Assembly (NCBI RefSeq): GCF_000012985.1
Contig: NC_007645.1
Location: 2,510,501-2,574,500 of the forward strand
Reading direction: 5' to 3'
DNA length: 64,000 nt
Origin: Hahella chejuensis KCTC 2396
Lineage (GTDB): Bacteria; Pseudomonadota; Gammaproteobacteria; Pseudomonadales; Oleiphilaceae
Made by a program: the position numbers and the translations under genes. Below, in pieces: positions 55,117-63,747 of this stretch (its first letter is position 1; each line of letters starts with the position of its first letter). The notes below the pieces were generated by a model. That model saw nothing but the letters and a program-made list of their open reading frames with translations. It did not search any database and was not told the DNA's origin.

Positions 55117-56133
55117 GTGATTAACGTCAGAAATGTCCTGGTGACCGGCGCCACAGGATTCGCCGGCAGTCATATTCTGGAGGCGTTGAGCAAAGTGGCG
55201 GGTATCCGGCCCATCGCCGCCTGCCGTCACCCGAGCGCATTGCCCGCGGAAGTTTACTGTGAAGTGCGGGAAGGCGATCTGCGCGACGCCAATTACATCA
55301 AAGACGTGTGCCGAGGCGTGGACGTAGTGATCCATGCCGCCGCCTGGACGTCTTTGTATGGCCACTGCGAAAGCTCGCAACGTCTGTATTTTCAGCCGAC
55401 GCTGGGATTGATCGAGGCCGCGCGGCAGGCGGGCGTGAAAGTTTTCATCAATACCAGTACTGCTTCCGCCGCTGCGCCGGAGCGTTCCGCCGACCCCTAT
55501 AGTCCAGGCGTTGAACCTCCTTATTGGCCCCATCTTTGTAACCTGGTGCGCATCGAAAATATCCTGCGCGGCTACGCCTGCAGTTGGTTCAAGGTGATTA
55601 ATCTGCGCATGGGCATCTATGTGGGGCGGCGTTATCGCGTAGGTTTTCTGCCGATATTACTGCCACGGCTGAAAACTCGGTTGATCCCCTGGATTCGCGG
55701 CGGCAAAACCAGTCTGCCCCTGATCGACGGCCGCGATATCGGACAGGCGTTTTCCCTGGCTGCGCAGTGGACGCCGGGCGAAGACTACGCCGCCTTCAAT
55801 ATTCTGGGCTCCGGTCCGCCCAGCGTGCGCGAGGTGATCGAATATATCTCCGACCGTCACCATATCCCCAAGCCCTGCTACAGCGTCCCGTTCCCGGTTG
55901 CCTATGGTGTGGGCGAACTGATGGAACTGATTGATCCGTTAATGCCCTTTGACCCCTTGGTTACCCGCAGCCTGATTCACTTGCTGGAGGAAACCGGGGC
56001 TGACAACAGTCGCGCCACGGCTGTGTTGGGGTATCAGCCGCAGATCGACTGGCGCCGCTCCATTGACGAACAAATTGAAGAAATATGCCGCCAGAAAACC
56101 CTGGCGCCCATGCATAATTTGCTGGAGACCTGA
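55117..56133 (+). CDS. NAD-dependent epimerase/dehydratase-like protein (extended SDR)
   Basis: About 338 residues. The Rossmann motif LVTGATGFAGSHILEAL starts close to the N-terminus and REGDLRDANYIKDVC and VIHAAAWTSLYG follow. The place of the YxxxK pair reads PHLCNLVRIEN, so neither residue is clearly present. The start is probably GTG 55117 with a GAGGAG site 7 bases upstream; ATG 55096 is in frame and also possible, while an earlier in-frame start would overlap the hydrolase gene by over 80 bases. It is the last gene of the cluster and mirrors the other SDR-like gene at 44568. Confidence 0.82.
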   Translation: MINVRNVLVTGATGFAGSHILEALSKVAGIRPIAACRHPSALPAEVYCEVREGDLRDANYIKDVCRGVDVVIHAAAWTSLYGHCESSQRLYFQPTLGLIEAARQAGVKVFINTSTASAAAPERSADPYSPGVEPPYWPHLCNLVRIENILRGYACSWFKVINLRMGIYVGRRYRVGFLPILLPRLKTRLIPWIRGGKTSLPLIDGRDIGQAFSLAAQWTPGEDYAAFNILGSGPPSVREVIEYISDRHHIPKPCYSVPFPVAYGVGELMELIDPLMPFDPLVTRSLIHLLEETGADNSRATAVLGYQPQIDWRRSIDEQIEEICRQKTLAPMHNLLET

Positions 56134-56160
56134 GCGTTTGCTTAAACTGGCGCGATATGA

Positions 56161-56523
56161 GTGTTTTGGGAAATGGATCGCATAATGGAATCTCTTTTGT
56201 CCTTCATCAACAATTCTGTCTTATGGCTGGTCTATAGTGTTCTGGATCTGCCCCGCGAGATCAGCGTTCGCAATGCTGCGGAACGCCATCAACGCAACTT
56301 GTGCGCGCTGGAAGCGAAACTAAAGGGCGGCGGCCAAGCGGGCTCTACTATTGTTTCCAGTGGCGAGCGTATGCAGGCAGTGCTTCACTATGATGGGGAA
56401 TTCAGGGCGACCCTCACGGGGGAAGAAAAGGAGTCGACAACGATGGGATTCCAAACCATCGACGCGCTGGATGAATACTTAACGAACTCAACGCCTTTTA
56501 GGGCGCGTGACTTTATTGCGTAA
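56161..56523 (+). CDS. Small hypothetical protein with an N-terminal hydrophobic segment
   Basis: Up to 120 residues. The N-terminus (about residues 9-27, SLLSFINNSVLWLVYSVLD) is a possible membrane anchor; the rest is soluble and charged. I recognise no domain. The start may be GTG 56161, ATG 56173 or ATG 56185; none has a strong site. It follows the biosynthetic cluster by 27 bases and precedes another small unknown gene. It could be part of the cluster's transcript. Confidence 0.55.
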   Translation: MFWEMDRIMESLLSFINNSVLWLVYSVLDLPREISVRNAAERHQRNLCALEAKLKGGGQAGSTIVSSGERMQAVLHYDGEFRATLTGEEKESTTMGFQTIDALDEYLTNSTPFRARDFIA

Positions 56524-56561
56524 CACCATGCTTAAAATAAAAAAGACGGAAAGGATTCATT

Positions 56562-56915
56562 ATGAATAAAGACATCTGGTTGATTTATCACAAATCCTCA
56601 CTTAGCCCCCGTTCGTCCATCAATATGGACGGCTCCGATTACATGGTCGGCGTCAGCGCCGTGCCTGCCAGAGAGATGATGGAAGCCATTGAGCTTTTCA
56701 AAGAACATTTGCGGGAAGACTATATGGCGCCCATGGAGCTGTGGAAGTGCGTGAAATGGGGTTCCGGCGATTACGGTCTGGAAAGTGAAATCGGCTCGGA
56801 TATTGAAGAATCCGTCACGCTCGCTCAGGCCAGCAACACGACTATCACCACGGGTCTTTCCTCTGAATTTCTGGCTGACCTGGAGGAAGAACTCGTCACG
56901 GTGAAAGCAGAGTGA
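56562..56915 (+). CDS. Small acidic hypothetical protein
   Basis: 117 residues, acidic, no membrane segment. WLIYHKSSLSPRSSINMDG opens the sequence, and an acidic C-terminal half follows (ESEIGSDIEESVTLAQ). No family recognised. A GGAAAGGATTC site precedes ATG 56562, which supports a real gene. It is 38 bases after the previous small gene, so the two may be co-transcribed. Confidence 0.55.
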   Translation: MNKDIWLIYHKSSLSPRSSINMDGSDYMVGVSAVPAREMMEAIELFKEHLREDYMAPMELWKCVKWGSGDYGLESEIGSDIEESVTLAQASNTTITTGLSSEFLADLEEELVTVKAE

Positions 56916-57123
56916 TGCAAAAGCTGAGACGGTAAAAACGTGACGTTCTCAAAACCGTCCAGAAGCCGCCTAAAAAGAGAGTAAGCGCACAAGCCCTTAC
57001 TGAGTAACGCGAAACGGGCGCATGCTGTTCAGGTGTGCGCGTTTTGCTGTGTCTGCATTTAAACTAGAACACCCCGATCCGCATCGTTATAATCGCCGGC
57101 TTTTTTCCAAAAAGGGGCCAGTT

Positions 57124-58503
57124 ATGTTCGCCGGTTTTGATTATGGGACCTCCAATTGCGCGCTGGGCGTAATTCGTCGCGGAGAAGAGGCGTCAACGGA
57201 GGTGAAGTTGCTGGGCCTGGATCAGGACTCAGTGTTGCTGCCCTCCAACCTTTACGCTCTGGATCGCAGTCTGGTATGTGAATATGTAGCCGGACGCATC
57301 GCCGATCCGGACGTTCGTGAATCCTACCTCGCCTCCCGGCCCAATGCAGCCGGGCAGGCGCAACGCGCTCGACGGGAGCTGAGCATCGGCTCTGATGAGC
57401 AAGTGCTGTGCGTCGGTCGGCAGGCGGTGGATCTGCATATCGAAGCGCCGGATGAAGGCTTTTATATCAAGTCTCCCAAATCGTTTCTTGGCTCCGGCGG
57501 TCTGAGTCGACCGCAACTTGACTTCATTGAAGACGTAGTCACCGCCATGATGATATGGGCCAAGTCCCAGGCGGAAGTCAGCGCCGGCGCAGAGTTGCCG
57601 CAGGCGGTCATAGGACGCCCGGTTAATTATCAAGGTGCGGATAGCGACGCGGCGAACCCGCAGGCCATGGAGATCATGACCTCGGCGGCGCAGCGGGCGG
57701 GATTCAAAGACTTTGAGTTTATGTATGAGCCGCTGGCTGCAGGCGTTAACTTCGAAAGTCGCATGCAGCAGGATCAAGTGCTGCTGGTCGTCGATATCGG
57801 CGGCGGCACCACCGACTGCTCCATGGTGAGAATGGGGCCGTCGCATCGCAATAACGACAATCGTAGCGATGACTTTCTGGCGCACTGTGGTCAGCGCACC
57901 GGCGGTAATGACCTGGATATCTATCTGACGTACAAAGGCCTGATGCCGTTGTTTGGTCTTGGAACCGATAAGAAATCCGGGCTTACCATGCCCACGCAAC
58001 CATTCTGGAACGCCATCGAAATCAACAATGTGCGCACCCAGGCGGAATTCAGCGCACGGCAGACCCGCGATGACATCGCACAGCTATGCCGCGACGCCAG
58101 GCGCCCGGATCTATTGAGCCGTCTGTTGCTGCTGCAGGAAGGCCGCAAGAGCTATCAGTTGGTGCGCAGCGGAGAGCAGGCCAAGATTGAACTGTCAGAC
58201 GCCGACGCCCATGAGGTGAATCTCGACTACATCGAAAAAGGCCTCAGCCAGCCTTTGGACCGCGCGATGCTGGGCGAAGCGATTCAAAATCCGCTCAACC
58301 GGATTATCGACATTGTGCGCGAGGCGCTGAAACTGGCGCAGTGTCGCCCGGACCTGGTATACCTCACCGGCGGCAGTGGCAAATCCCCTGTGATTCGCGC
58401 CGCGCTTGAGCAGGAACTGGGCGACATTCCCGTGGTGGACGGCGACTTTTTCGGCAGCGTCGCGGCGGGCCTGACCCAATGGGCCGCTAAAATATACCGA
58501 TAA
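57124..58503 (+). CDS. yegD: Hsp70-family protein, YegD type
   Basis: 459 residues. The actin-fold ATPase is clear: phosphate-1 loop FAGFDYGTSNCALGV, phosphate-2 loop VVDIGGGTTDCSM and adenosine motif YLTGGSGKSPVIR. The peptide-binding and lid domains of DnaK are absent, as in YegD. Its cellular role is not established; a chaperone-like or regulatory ATPase is assumed. ATG 57124 is chosen because the Hsp70 start FAGFDYG begins there; a longer in-frame start at 57022 has no support. A probable 26-residue gene follows. Confidence 0.9.
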   Translation: MFAGFDYGTSNCALGVIRRGEEASTEVKLLGLDQDSVLLPSNLYALDRSLVCEYVAGRIADPDVRESYLASRPNAAGQAQRARRELSIGSDEQVLCVGRQAVDLHIEAPDEGFYIKSPKSFLGSGGLSRPQLDFIEDVVTAMMIWAKSQAEVSAGAELPQAVIGRPVNYQGADSDAANPQAMEIMTSAAQRAGFKDFEFMYEPLAAGVNFESRMQQDQVLLVVDIGGGTTDCSMVRMGPSHRNNDNRSDDFLAHCGQRTGGNDLDIYLTYKGLMPLFGLGTDKKSGLTMPTQPFWNAIEINNVRTQAEFSARQTRDDIAQLCRDARRPDLLSRLLLLQEGRKSYQLVRSGEQAKIELSDADAHEVNLDYIEKGLSQPLDRAMLGEAIQNPLNRIIDIVREALKLAQCRPDLVYLTGGSGKSPVIRAALEQELGDIPVVDGDFFGSVAAGLTQWAAKIYR

Positions 58504-58860
58504 CAGGAACGGATAAACGTACTGGCAATGGTCGCAAAGTAAGGAAATAACAATGGGGCGAGTGATCAAGAAACTAACGTTAGGATTGTTTGGGTTTTGG
58601 TTGCTCGCTTTGTGCAATAAACGGAATAGATAAAGGTTAATCAGCTATTACGGAGTAGGCGGAGGAGCTAAGGAAAGGTTTTGCGCGCCGCGCAGTCTTA
58701 AATCGGATAAGTAAGTTATTTCAACAATGTTCAATTTACGGGGGAGAAATTTCCAAACACCCGCTTTTTACTTAGAGTCGCGCTGCTAAGATTGGCGGGC
58801 GCCTGGCTCATTTTGGGCTATCTTCCTGTGATAGTTCGTCATCCTTGCATTCCCTTTATT
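58504..58860. other. Intergenic region
   Basis: About 350 bases. It contains the short candidate gene at 58553-58633 listed separately; beyond that I see no gene, RNA or strong hairpin. Confidence 0.45.
58553..58633 (+). CDS. Candidate 26-residue hydrophobic peptide
   Basis: An AAGGAAA site lies 6-9 bases before ATG 58553. The peptide is basic at both ends with a hydrophobic middle (LGLFGFWLLALC), so a single membrane helix or a mini-lipoprotein with an LALC lipobox-like end is possible. It lies 49 bases after yegD. There is no independent evidence of expression. Confidence 0.35.
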   Translation: MGRVIKKLTLGLFGFWLLALCNKRNR

Positions 58861-59055
58861 CTATTCCGCTTCTACCTGCATGTAGTCGATATAAGCGTTG
58901 AGTCCGTCCTCCGCTTCTTGCTGCGAGGCATAAGGCCCGATGGGAATTTGTTCTCGGGTCAGGTAAAACCACTCGCCGTTTTCGATATAGAAGCGGTCTG
59001 AGCGATCATAGCTGGGACGCTGGACGGCGTCGTCGTTGCGGGTCATTTGGTTCAT
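58861..59055 (-). CDS. Small DUF6316-like protein
   Basis: 64 residues from ATG 59055, which has a TGGAG site; a longer in-frame start at 59109 adds 18 residues without one. The sequence NDDAVQRPSYDRSDRFYIEN then GEWFYLTREQIPIGPYASQQ matches my memory of the DUF6316 family of short marine-gammaproteobacterial proteins. The FYIENGEWFYLTRE pattern with GPY suggests a small beta fold. Function unknown. It stands alone, convergent with the plus-strand yegD region. Confidence 0.62.
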   Translation of the reverse strand: MNQMTRNDDAVQRPSYDRSDRFYIENGEWFYLTREQIPIGPYASQQEAEDGLNAYIDYMQVEAE

Positions 59056-59125
59056 GTCTACTCCATAAGAAACTGCTGTTAGAACCTGAAAAGGCGAAAA
59101 ATTATACACAATTACACTTTGTTAC

Positions 59126-59151
59126 AGAAGGGCGAAATGGCTCGCCCTTCT
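59126..59151. terminator. Symmetric hairpin between two minus-strand genes
   Basis: A perfect 10-bp stem (agaagggcga/tcgcccttct) with a 6-base loop lies 52 bases beyond the stop of the binding-protein gene. There is no clear T run on either side, so it is a candidate only. Confidence 0.45.
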
Positions 59152-59202
59152 AAGACTTTCAGCGAATACCCATAAATTTAACAGGGATATTATTCAGAAC
59201 CT

Positions 59203-60978
59203 TTACCGTACGCGACCGCTCTTCCAGGCTTTCAATAGCTCATCGTAGGACGCGGTGACGCCTTTGGGTTTTTCATTGGACAGCTTGGGCTTGGGCGCGC
59301 CAGGTTGACGCAGCCAGTACTCCGCGCCTTTGACTTCGCTGGCGTCTGCGATTTTGGGGGCGCAGGACTGTAGCTCCATATTTCTCTGAATCACCGCCAT
59401 AGCCCGATCCTGTCTTTCCGCCAGACTGTCCAGGGCCTGTTGTGGCGTTTTCTTGCCGGTGATGGCGTCCGCCAGCGTCGGCCACCAGTAGCGCGACAGC
59501 TTGGGGTAATCCGGCACATTGACGCCGGTGGGCGTCCAGGCTTTGCGGGCGGGGCTGAGATAGAACTCCACCAGTCCGCCAAGCTTGGGCGCGGCTTTTT
59601 GCATGGCGGCGGACTTCAGGTCTGACTCACGAATCGGCGTCAGCCCCACCAGGGTTTTCTTGAGTGAAACGGTTTTGGCGACCGTGAACTGCGCATAGAG
59701 CCAGACCGCCTTTTGACGGGTTGGGCTCATGTTCTTAGGAATGGTCCAGGAACCGGCGTCCTGATAGCCCAGTTTCATGCCTTCCTGCCAATAAGCGCCG
59801 CGAGGTGAGGGCGCCATACGCCATTTGGGCGTGCCGTCGCTGTTCACCACCGGCAGACCGGGTTTGGTCATGTCCGAGGTGAAGGCGGTGTACCAGAATA
59901 TCTGCTGGGCGATGTGGCCCTGCGCGGGTACGGAGCCCGCTTCGGTGAAATCCATTTTGATGGCTTCCGGCGGCGCATATTTTTTTAACCAGTCGATATA
60001 TTTCTCCAGCGAGTACACCGCCGCAGGGCTGTTGGTGGCGCCGCCGCGATCCATGCTGGAGCCGACCGGATGGCAGCCCTCGATGCGAATGCCCCATTCG
60101 TCCACGGGTTTGCCGTTGGGCAGACCGGGGTCGCCAGCGCCCGCCATGGAAAACCAGGCGTCGGTGAAACGCCAGCCCAGAGACGGATCGCGTTTGCCGT
60201 AATCCATGTGGCCGTATACCCGTTTGCCGTCGAGATTTTTGACCTTGTTGGTGAAGAAATCGGCGATGTCCTCATAGGCGGACCAGTTAATCGGTACGCC
60301 AAGCTCGTAACCGTATATCTCTTTGAATTTTTTCTTCAGATCCGGGCGCTGGAACCAGTCATAACGAAACCAATACAGGTTGGCGAACTGCTGATCGGGG
60401 AGTTGATAGATTTTTCCGTCCAACCCGGTCACGAAGCTGATGCCGATAAAGTCGTTGATATCCAGGGTCGGCAGGGTGACGTCTTTGCCTTCCCCCTGCA
60501 TGAAGTCGCTCAGAGCCAGAATGCGTCCAGAGCGGGAATGATTGCCGATCAGGTCGGAGTCGCTGATGAAGGCGTCATAGCGATGCTGGTCGCCGATAAA
60601 CTGCACCCAGAGGCGATCAATGACCGTGCCTTCCGGTTGCAGTTCATGATGAATTTTAACCCCTGTCAGCTCAGTGAACGCCCTGGCCAACACTTGGGAT
60701 TCATATTCGTGGGTTTTAATGGTCTCCGACAGGACATTCAGTTCAAGGCCCTGATAAGGCTCAGCGGTATGAATAAACCAGGCCAGTTCTTCTATTTGCT
60801 GATCGCGGCTGATGGAGGAGTCTTTGAACTCGCTGTCCACCCATTTCTCCACTTGCGCGCGTTTTTGCGGGGCGAGCCTGTCGGCGTAAGGCCCGGCGGC
60901 GGCGTCCGCGGCATAGAGTCCCGCGGTGAGAGTGAGGGAAAGGATAGAGACGCTGAAAGTGTTTTTTATTGTGATCAT
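59203..60978 (-). CDS. GlpV-like (glycerol) ABC transporter substrate-binding protein, orphan
   Basis: 591 residues with a signal peptide ending near GLYAADAAAG. The sequence follows the GlpV family of glycerol-binding proteins: WVDSEFKDSSISRDQQ, NVLSETIKTHEYES, FISDSDLIGNHSRSG and LPDQQFANLYWFRYDWFQ. It would bind a polyol in the periplasm for an ABC importer. No glpS/T/P/Q-type permease or ATPase gene is adjacent, so it must use a transporter encoded elsewhere or be a leftover. A weak hairpin follows the gene. The start at 60978 gives a complete signal peptide. Confidence 0.85.
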   Translation of the reverse strand: MITIKNTFSVSILSLTLTAGLYAADAAAGPYADRLAPQKRAQVEKWVDSEFKDSSISRDQQIEELAWFIHTAEPYQGLELNVLSETIKTHEYESQVLARAFTELTGVKIHHELQPEGTVIDRLWVQFIGDQHRYDAFISDSDLIGNHSRSGRILALSDFMQGEGKDVTLPTLDINDFIGISFVTGLDGKIYQLPDQQFANLYWFRYDWFQRPDLKKKFKEIYGYELGVPINWSAYEDIADFFTNKVKNLDGKRVYGHMDYGKRDPSLGWRFTDAWFSMAGAGDPGLPNGKPVDEWGIRIEGCHPVGSSMDRGGATNSPAAVYSLEKYIDWLKKYAPPEAIKMDFTEAGSVPAQGHIAQQIFWYTAFTSDMTKPGLPVVNSDGTPKWRMAPSPRGAYWQEGMKLGYQDAGSWTIPKNMSPTRQKAVWLYAQFTVAKTVSLKKTLVGLTPIRESDLKSAAMQKAAPKLGGLVEFYLSPARKAWTPTGVNVPDYPKLSRYWWPTLADAITGKKTPQQALDSLAERQDRAMAVIQRNMELQSCAPKIADASEVKGAEYWLRQPGAPKPKLSNEKPKGVTASYDELLKAWKSGRVR

Positions 60979-61293
60979 AACTACTCAACCTGTCTTCGTA
61001 TTTGTTCGTTTTTATTTGCGAAAGGAAAGATTGGCGACTCATTTCGAAATACGAAACGAATCGCAGTGGATAAAATTTATACACAAAATGCTCAAATTTA
61101 AATGGCTGATGAGGATTTATTTGTAATTATTCGTATTGATATAGCCTAAGTGAGTGTGGAAATTGAATTTTCCAAAACGAAAAATTTAGAAAAATGGTGT
61201 TTTTGTGCGCAGCGTGTATAATCCAACGCCCTTTTTTACAGGTCTCGCCGACGGGTGAAGGCCGCTCCGCTTCTGATCGTTCTTGGAACAAAT
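60979..61293. other. Divergent intergenic region, AT-rich
   Basis: About 315 bases between the binding-protein gene (minus) and the SulP gene (plus). AT-rich with several TATAAT-like stretches. Promoters for both genes must lie here; I cannot assign them. No gene or stable hairpin seen. Confidence 0.45.
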
Positions 61294-62787
61294 ATGCTGT
61301 TACTCTCAAAAAAACATGACTGGCTGGGAAATGTGCGCGCCGACCTGTTGGCCGGGCTGGTGGTTGCGCTGGCGCTGATTCCCGAGGCGATTGCGTTTTC
61401 CATCATCGCCGGGGTTGATCCCAAAGTGGGACTGTACGCTTCTTTCTGTATCGCCATGATTATCGCTATCGTCGGCGGCAGACCCGGTATGATCTCCGCC
61501 GCCACCGGCGCTATGGCGTTGCTGATGGTTGACCTGGTGAAAGGCCATGGCTTGCAATACCTGTTCGCGGCCACTTTGTTGACGGGCGTGCTGCAGATAC
61601 TGGCTGGCTACTTGAAACTCGGCCAGTTGATGAGTTTTGTCTCCCGCTCGGTCGTTACGGGATTCGTCAACGCGCTGGCGATACTTATCTTTATGGCGCA
61701 ATTGCCGGAACTGACCAACGTCACATGGCACGTTTACGCCATGACCGCAACTGGGCTGGCTATCATTTATCTGTTCCCTTATGTGCCGGTTATAGGCAAG
61801 GCCCTGCCGTCGCCGCTGGTGTGCATTCTTTCCATGACCGCGGTGGCGGTGCTGCTGGACCTGGATATTCGCACGGTGGGCGATATGGGCAAACTACCGG
61901 ATACGCTGCCGATTTTTCTGTTTCCTGATGTGCCGTTGAACTTTGAGACGCTGGCGATCATTTTCCCGTATTCCGCCGCTTTGGCGGTGGTTGGTTTGTT
62001 GGAATCTTTAATGACGGCGACGATTGTTGATGATCTGACCGATACGCAAAGCGACAAAAACCGTGAGTGCAAGGGGCAGGGCATCGCCAACATCGGCGCG
62101 GGTCTGTTTGGCGGTATGGCGGGCTGCGCCATGATCGGCCAGTCGGTGATCAACGTGAAGTCCGGCGGTCGCGGCAGGCTATCCACTTTCGCGGCGGGCT
62201 TGTTGTTGCTGGTGATGATCGCCTTCCTGGGGCCTTGGTTGTCGCGCATCCCCATGGCGGCGTTGGTGGCGGTCATGATCATGGTGTCCATTGGTACTTT
62301 CAGCTGGGATTCCATCATTAATCTGAAGAAGCATCCGCTCTCCACTAATATCGTGATGATCTCCACCGTTGCGGTGGTCATTGCGACGCATAACCTCGCG
62401 TATGGCGTTTTTGTCGGCGTGTTGTTGGCCGCTTTGTTCTTCGCCAATAAAGTCAGCCATTTCATGTATGTAGAATCCGCCTTGAGTGAAGACGGCGCTC
62501 AGCGCACCTACCGGGTGGTGGGGCAGGTGTTTTTTAACTCTTCCGATAAGTTCGTTGCTAACTTTGATTTCAAGGAAGCGGTGGACAAAGTGGTGATCGA
62601 CCTGCATCGCGCGCACTTCTGGGATATCTCTGCGGTTTCGGCGCTGGACAAGGTGGTGATAAAGTTCCGCAGGGAAGGGGCGGATGTCGAGTTGATCGGC
62701 CTGAACGAGGCCAGCGAGACAATTGTTGACCGCTTTGGCGTGCACGACAAACCCGAAGAGATCGAGAAAATCATGGGAGGTCATTAA
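61294..62787 (+). CDS. SulP-family anion transporter with STAS domain
   Basis: 497 residues. About 10-12 membrane segments carry the SulP signatures ([44 protein letters not shown]). A cytoplasmic C-terminal STAS domain follows (about 400-497: [20 protein letters not shown]). SulP proteins carry sulfate, bicarbonate, chloride or dicarboxylates; which one cannot be told. ATG 61294 is chosen as the start because it keeps the short cytosolic N-terminus; the GTG at 61255 is in frame. The next gene starts at the stop codon (TAATG overlap), so the two are translationally coupled. Confidence 0.92.
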   Translation: MLLLSKKHDWLGNVRADLLAGLVVALALIPEAIAFSIIAGVDPKVGLYASFCIAMIIAIVGGRPGMISAATGAMALLMVDLVKGHGLQYLFAATLLTGVLQILAGYLKLGQLMSFVSRSVVTGFVNALAILIFMAQLPELTNVTWHVYAMTATGLAIIYLFPYVPVIGKALPSPLVCILSMTAVAVLLDLDIRTVGDMGKLPDTLPIFLFPDVPLNFETLAIIFPYSAALAVVGLLESLMTATIVDDLTDTQSDKNRECKGQGIANIGAGLFGGMAGCAMIGQSVINVKSGGRGRLSTFAAGLLLLVMIAFLGPWLSRIPMAALVAVMIMVSIGTFSWDSIINLKKHPLSTNIVMISTVAVVIATHNLAYGVFVGVLLAALFFANKVSHFMYVESALSEDGAQRTYRVVGQVFFNSSDKFVANFDFKEAVDKVVIDLHRAHFWDISAVSALDKVVIKFRREGADVELIGLNEASETIVDRFGVHDKPEEIEKIMGGH

Positions 62788-63650
62788 TGGAGAACAATAA
62801 TAAGACGGTGCTGGCCTGTATCGACGGTTCGAATTTCAGCCGCGCAGTCTGCGATTACGCCGCCTGGATTGCGCAACGTGTCGGCGCGCCCCTCAAACTG
62901 CTGCACAACATTGAACACCGGGAAGCGCCCGCCGTGTCGGATCTGACCGGCAGCATCGGTTTGGGCAGCAGAGAGAAGTTGCTGGCGGAACTGACCGACC
63001 TGGAGCAGCGCCGCAGCAAAATCCTGCTGCAGGAAGGCAAATTGATGCTGGAGGCGGCGAAAGAAAGAGTGATCGCCGCCGGCGTAAGCAACCCGGTCGT
63101 CAACCAGCGCCATGGTGGTCTCACGGAGGCCTTGATCGAGCTGGAGGACGATATCCGGGTGCTGGTGATGGGCATTCGCGGCGAAGAGCATGAGAACCAG
63201 GCGGGACGCGTCGGCGCGCACCTGGAAACCATCATTCGCTCTCTGCATCGTCCTGTGTTGGTGGTGAATGGCGAATTCAGCGCGCCTCAGCGCATCATGC
63301 TGGCCTATGACGGCAGCGAGGCCGCCGGTAAAGCGTTGAATATGGTGGCGGAAAGCCCGCTATACAGAGACCTGCGTTGCCATGTCGTGCACGTCAGCCG
63401 CGACGGCAAAGCCAATGAGCAAGTGCTGGAGCAGGCGGTGCAACGTTTGCGGAACGCTGGCGTTGATGTTGTCGCGGCCAAACTGACCGGCGCGGTGGAG
63501 CAGGAACTATGTGATTACCAGCGTCAGCATGATATCGATCTGACTGTCATGGGCGCATACAGCCACACCCGTCTGCGTGAGTTGCTGCTCGGCAGCTTCA
63601 CTGCAAAAATGCTGACAATGACGCAAAAGCCGTTGTTATTGCTGCGCTAG
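62787..63650 (+). CDS. Universal stress protein with two UspA domains
   Basis: 287 residues. Two UspA folds are fused: about 8-150 (VLACIDGSNFSRAVCDYA, VRVLVMGIRGEE) and about 165-287 (MLAYDGSEAAGKALNMV, LTVMGAYSHTRLRELLLGS). The second carries the GxxGxS-like ATP-loop region around RLRELLLGS. Tandem UspA proteins often regulate partner membrane transporters. The gene overlaps the SulP stop codon by one base, and SulP-UspA pairs are common in marine gammaproteobacteria and cyanobacteria; a role in controlling the transporter is likely. Confidence 0.9.
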   Translation: MENNNKTVLACIDGSNFSRAVCDYAAWIAQRVGAPLKLLHNIEHREAPAVSDLTGSIGLGSREKLLAELTDLEQRRSKILLQEGKLMLEAAKERVIAAGVSNPVVNQRHGGLTEALIELEDDIRVLVMGIRGEEHENQAGRVGAHLETIIRSLHRPVLVVNGEFSAPQRIMLAYDGSEAAGKALNMVAESPLYRDLRCHVVHVSRDGKANEQVLEQAVQRLRNAGVDVVAAKLTGAVEQELCDYQRQHDIDLTVMGAYSHTRLRELLLGSFTAKMLTMTQKPLLLLR

Positions 63651-63690
63651 GGATGCTTCAAAAAAGCAGGGATGTTTTAAACAGGGTTAC

Positions 63691-63728
63691 TTAAAAAAAG
63701 GGAAAGCGTCCGCCTGTGCGGCGGACGC
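63691..63728 (-). terminator. Terminator of the DAHP synthase gene
   Basis: On the minus strand a 9-bp perfect stem (gcgtccgcc/ggcggacgc, 63706-63714 with 63720-63728) with a 5-base loop is followed by TTTCCCTTTTTTT. It lies 20 bases beyond the stop of the gene at 63748. Confidence 0.85.
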
Positions 63729-63747
63729 GAACTTTCTGACCCGCCGC

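Noticed and set aside
43763-56133. Plain aerobic benzoate degradation (box) operon
   Set aside because: No BoxA, no full-length BoxC, no regulator with a shikimate kinase-like domain, and tailoring enzymes are present.
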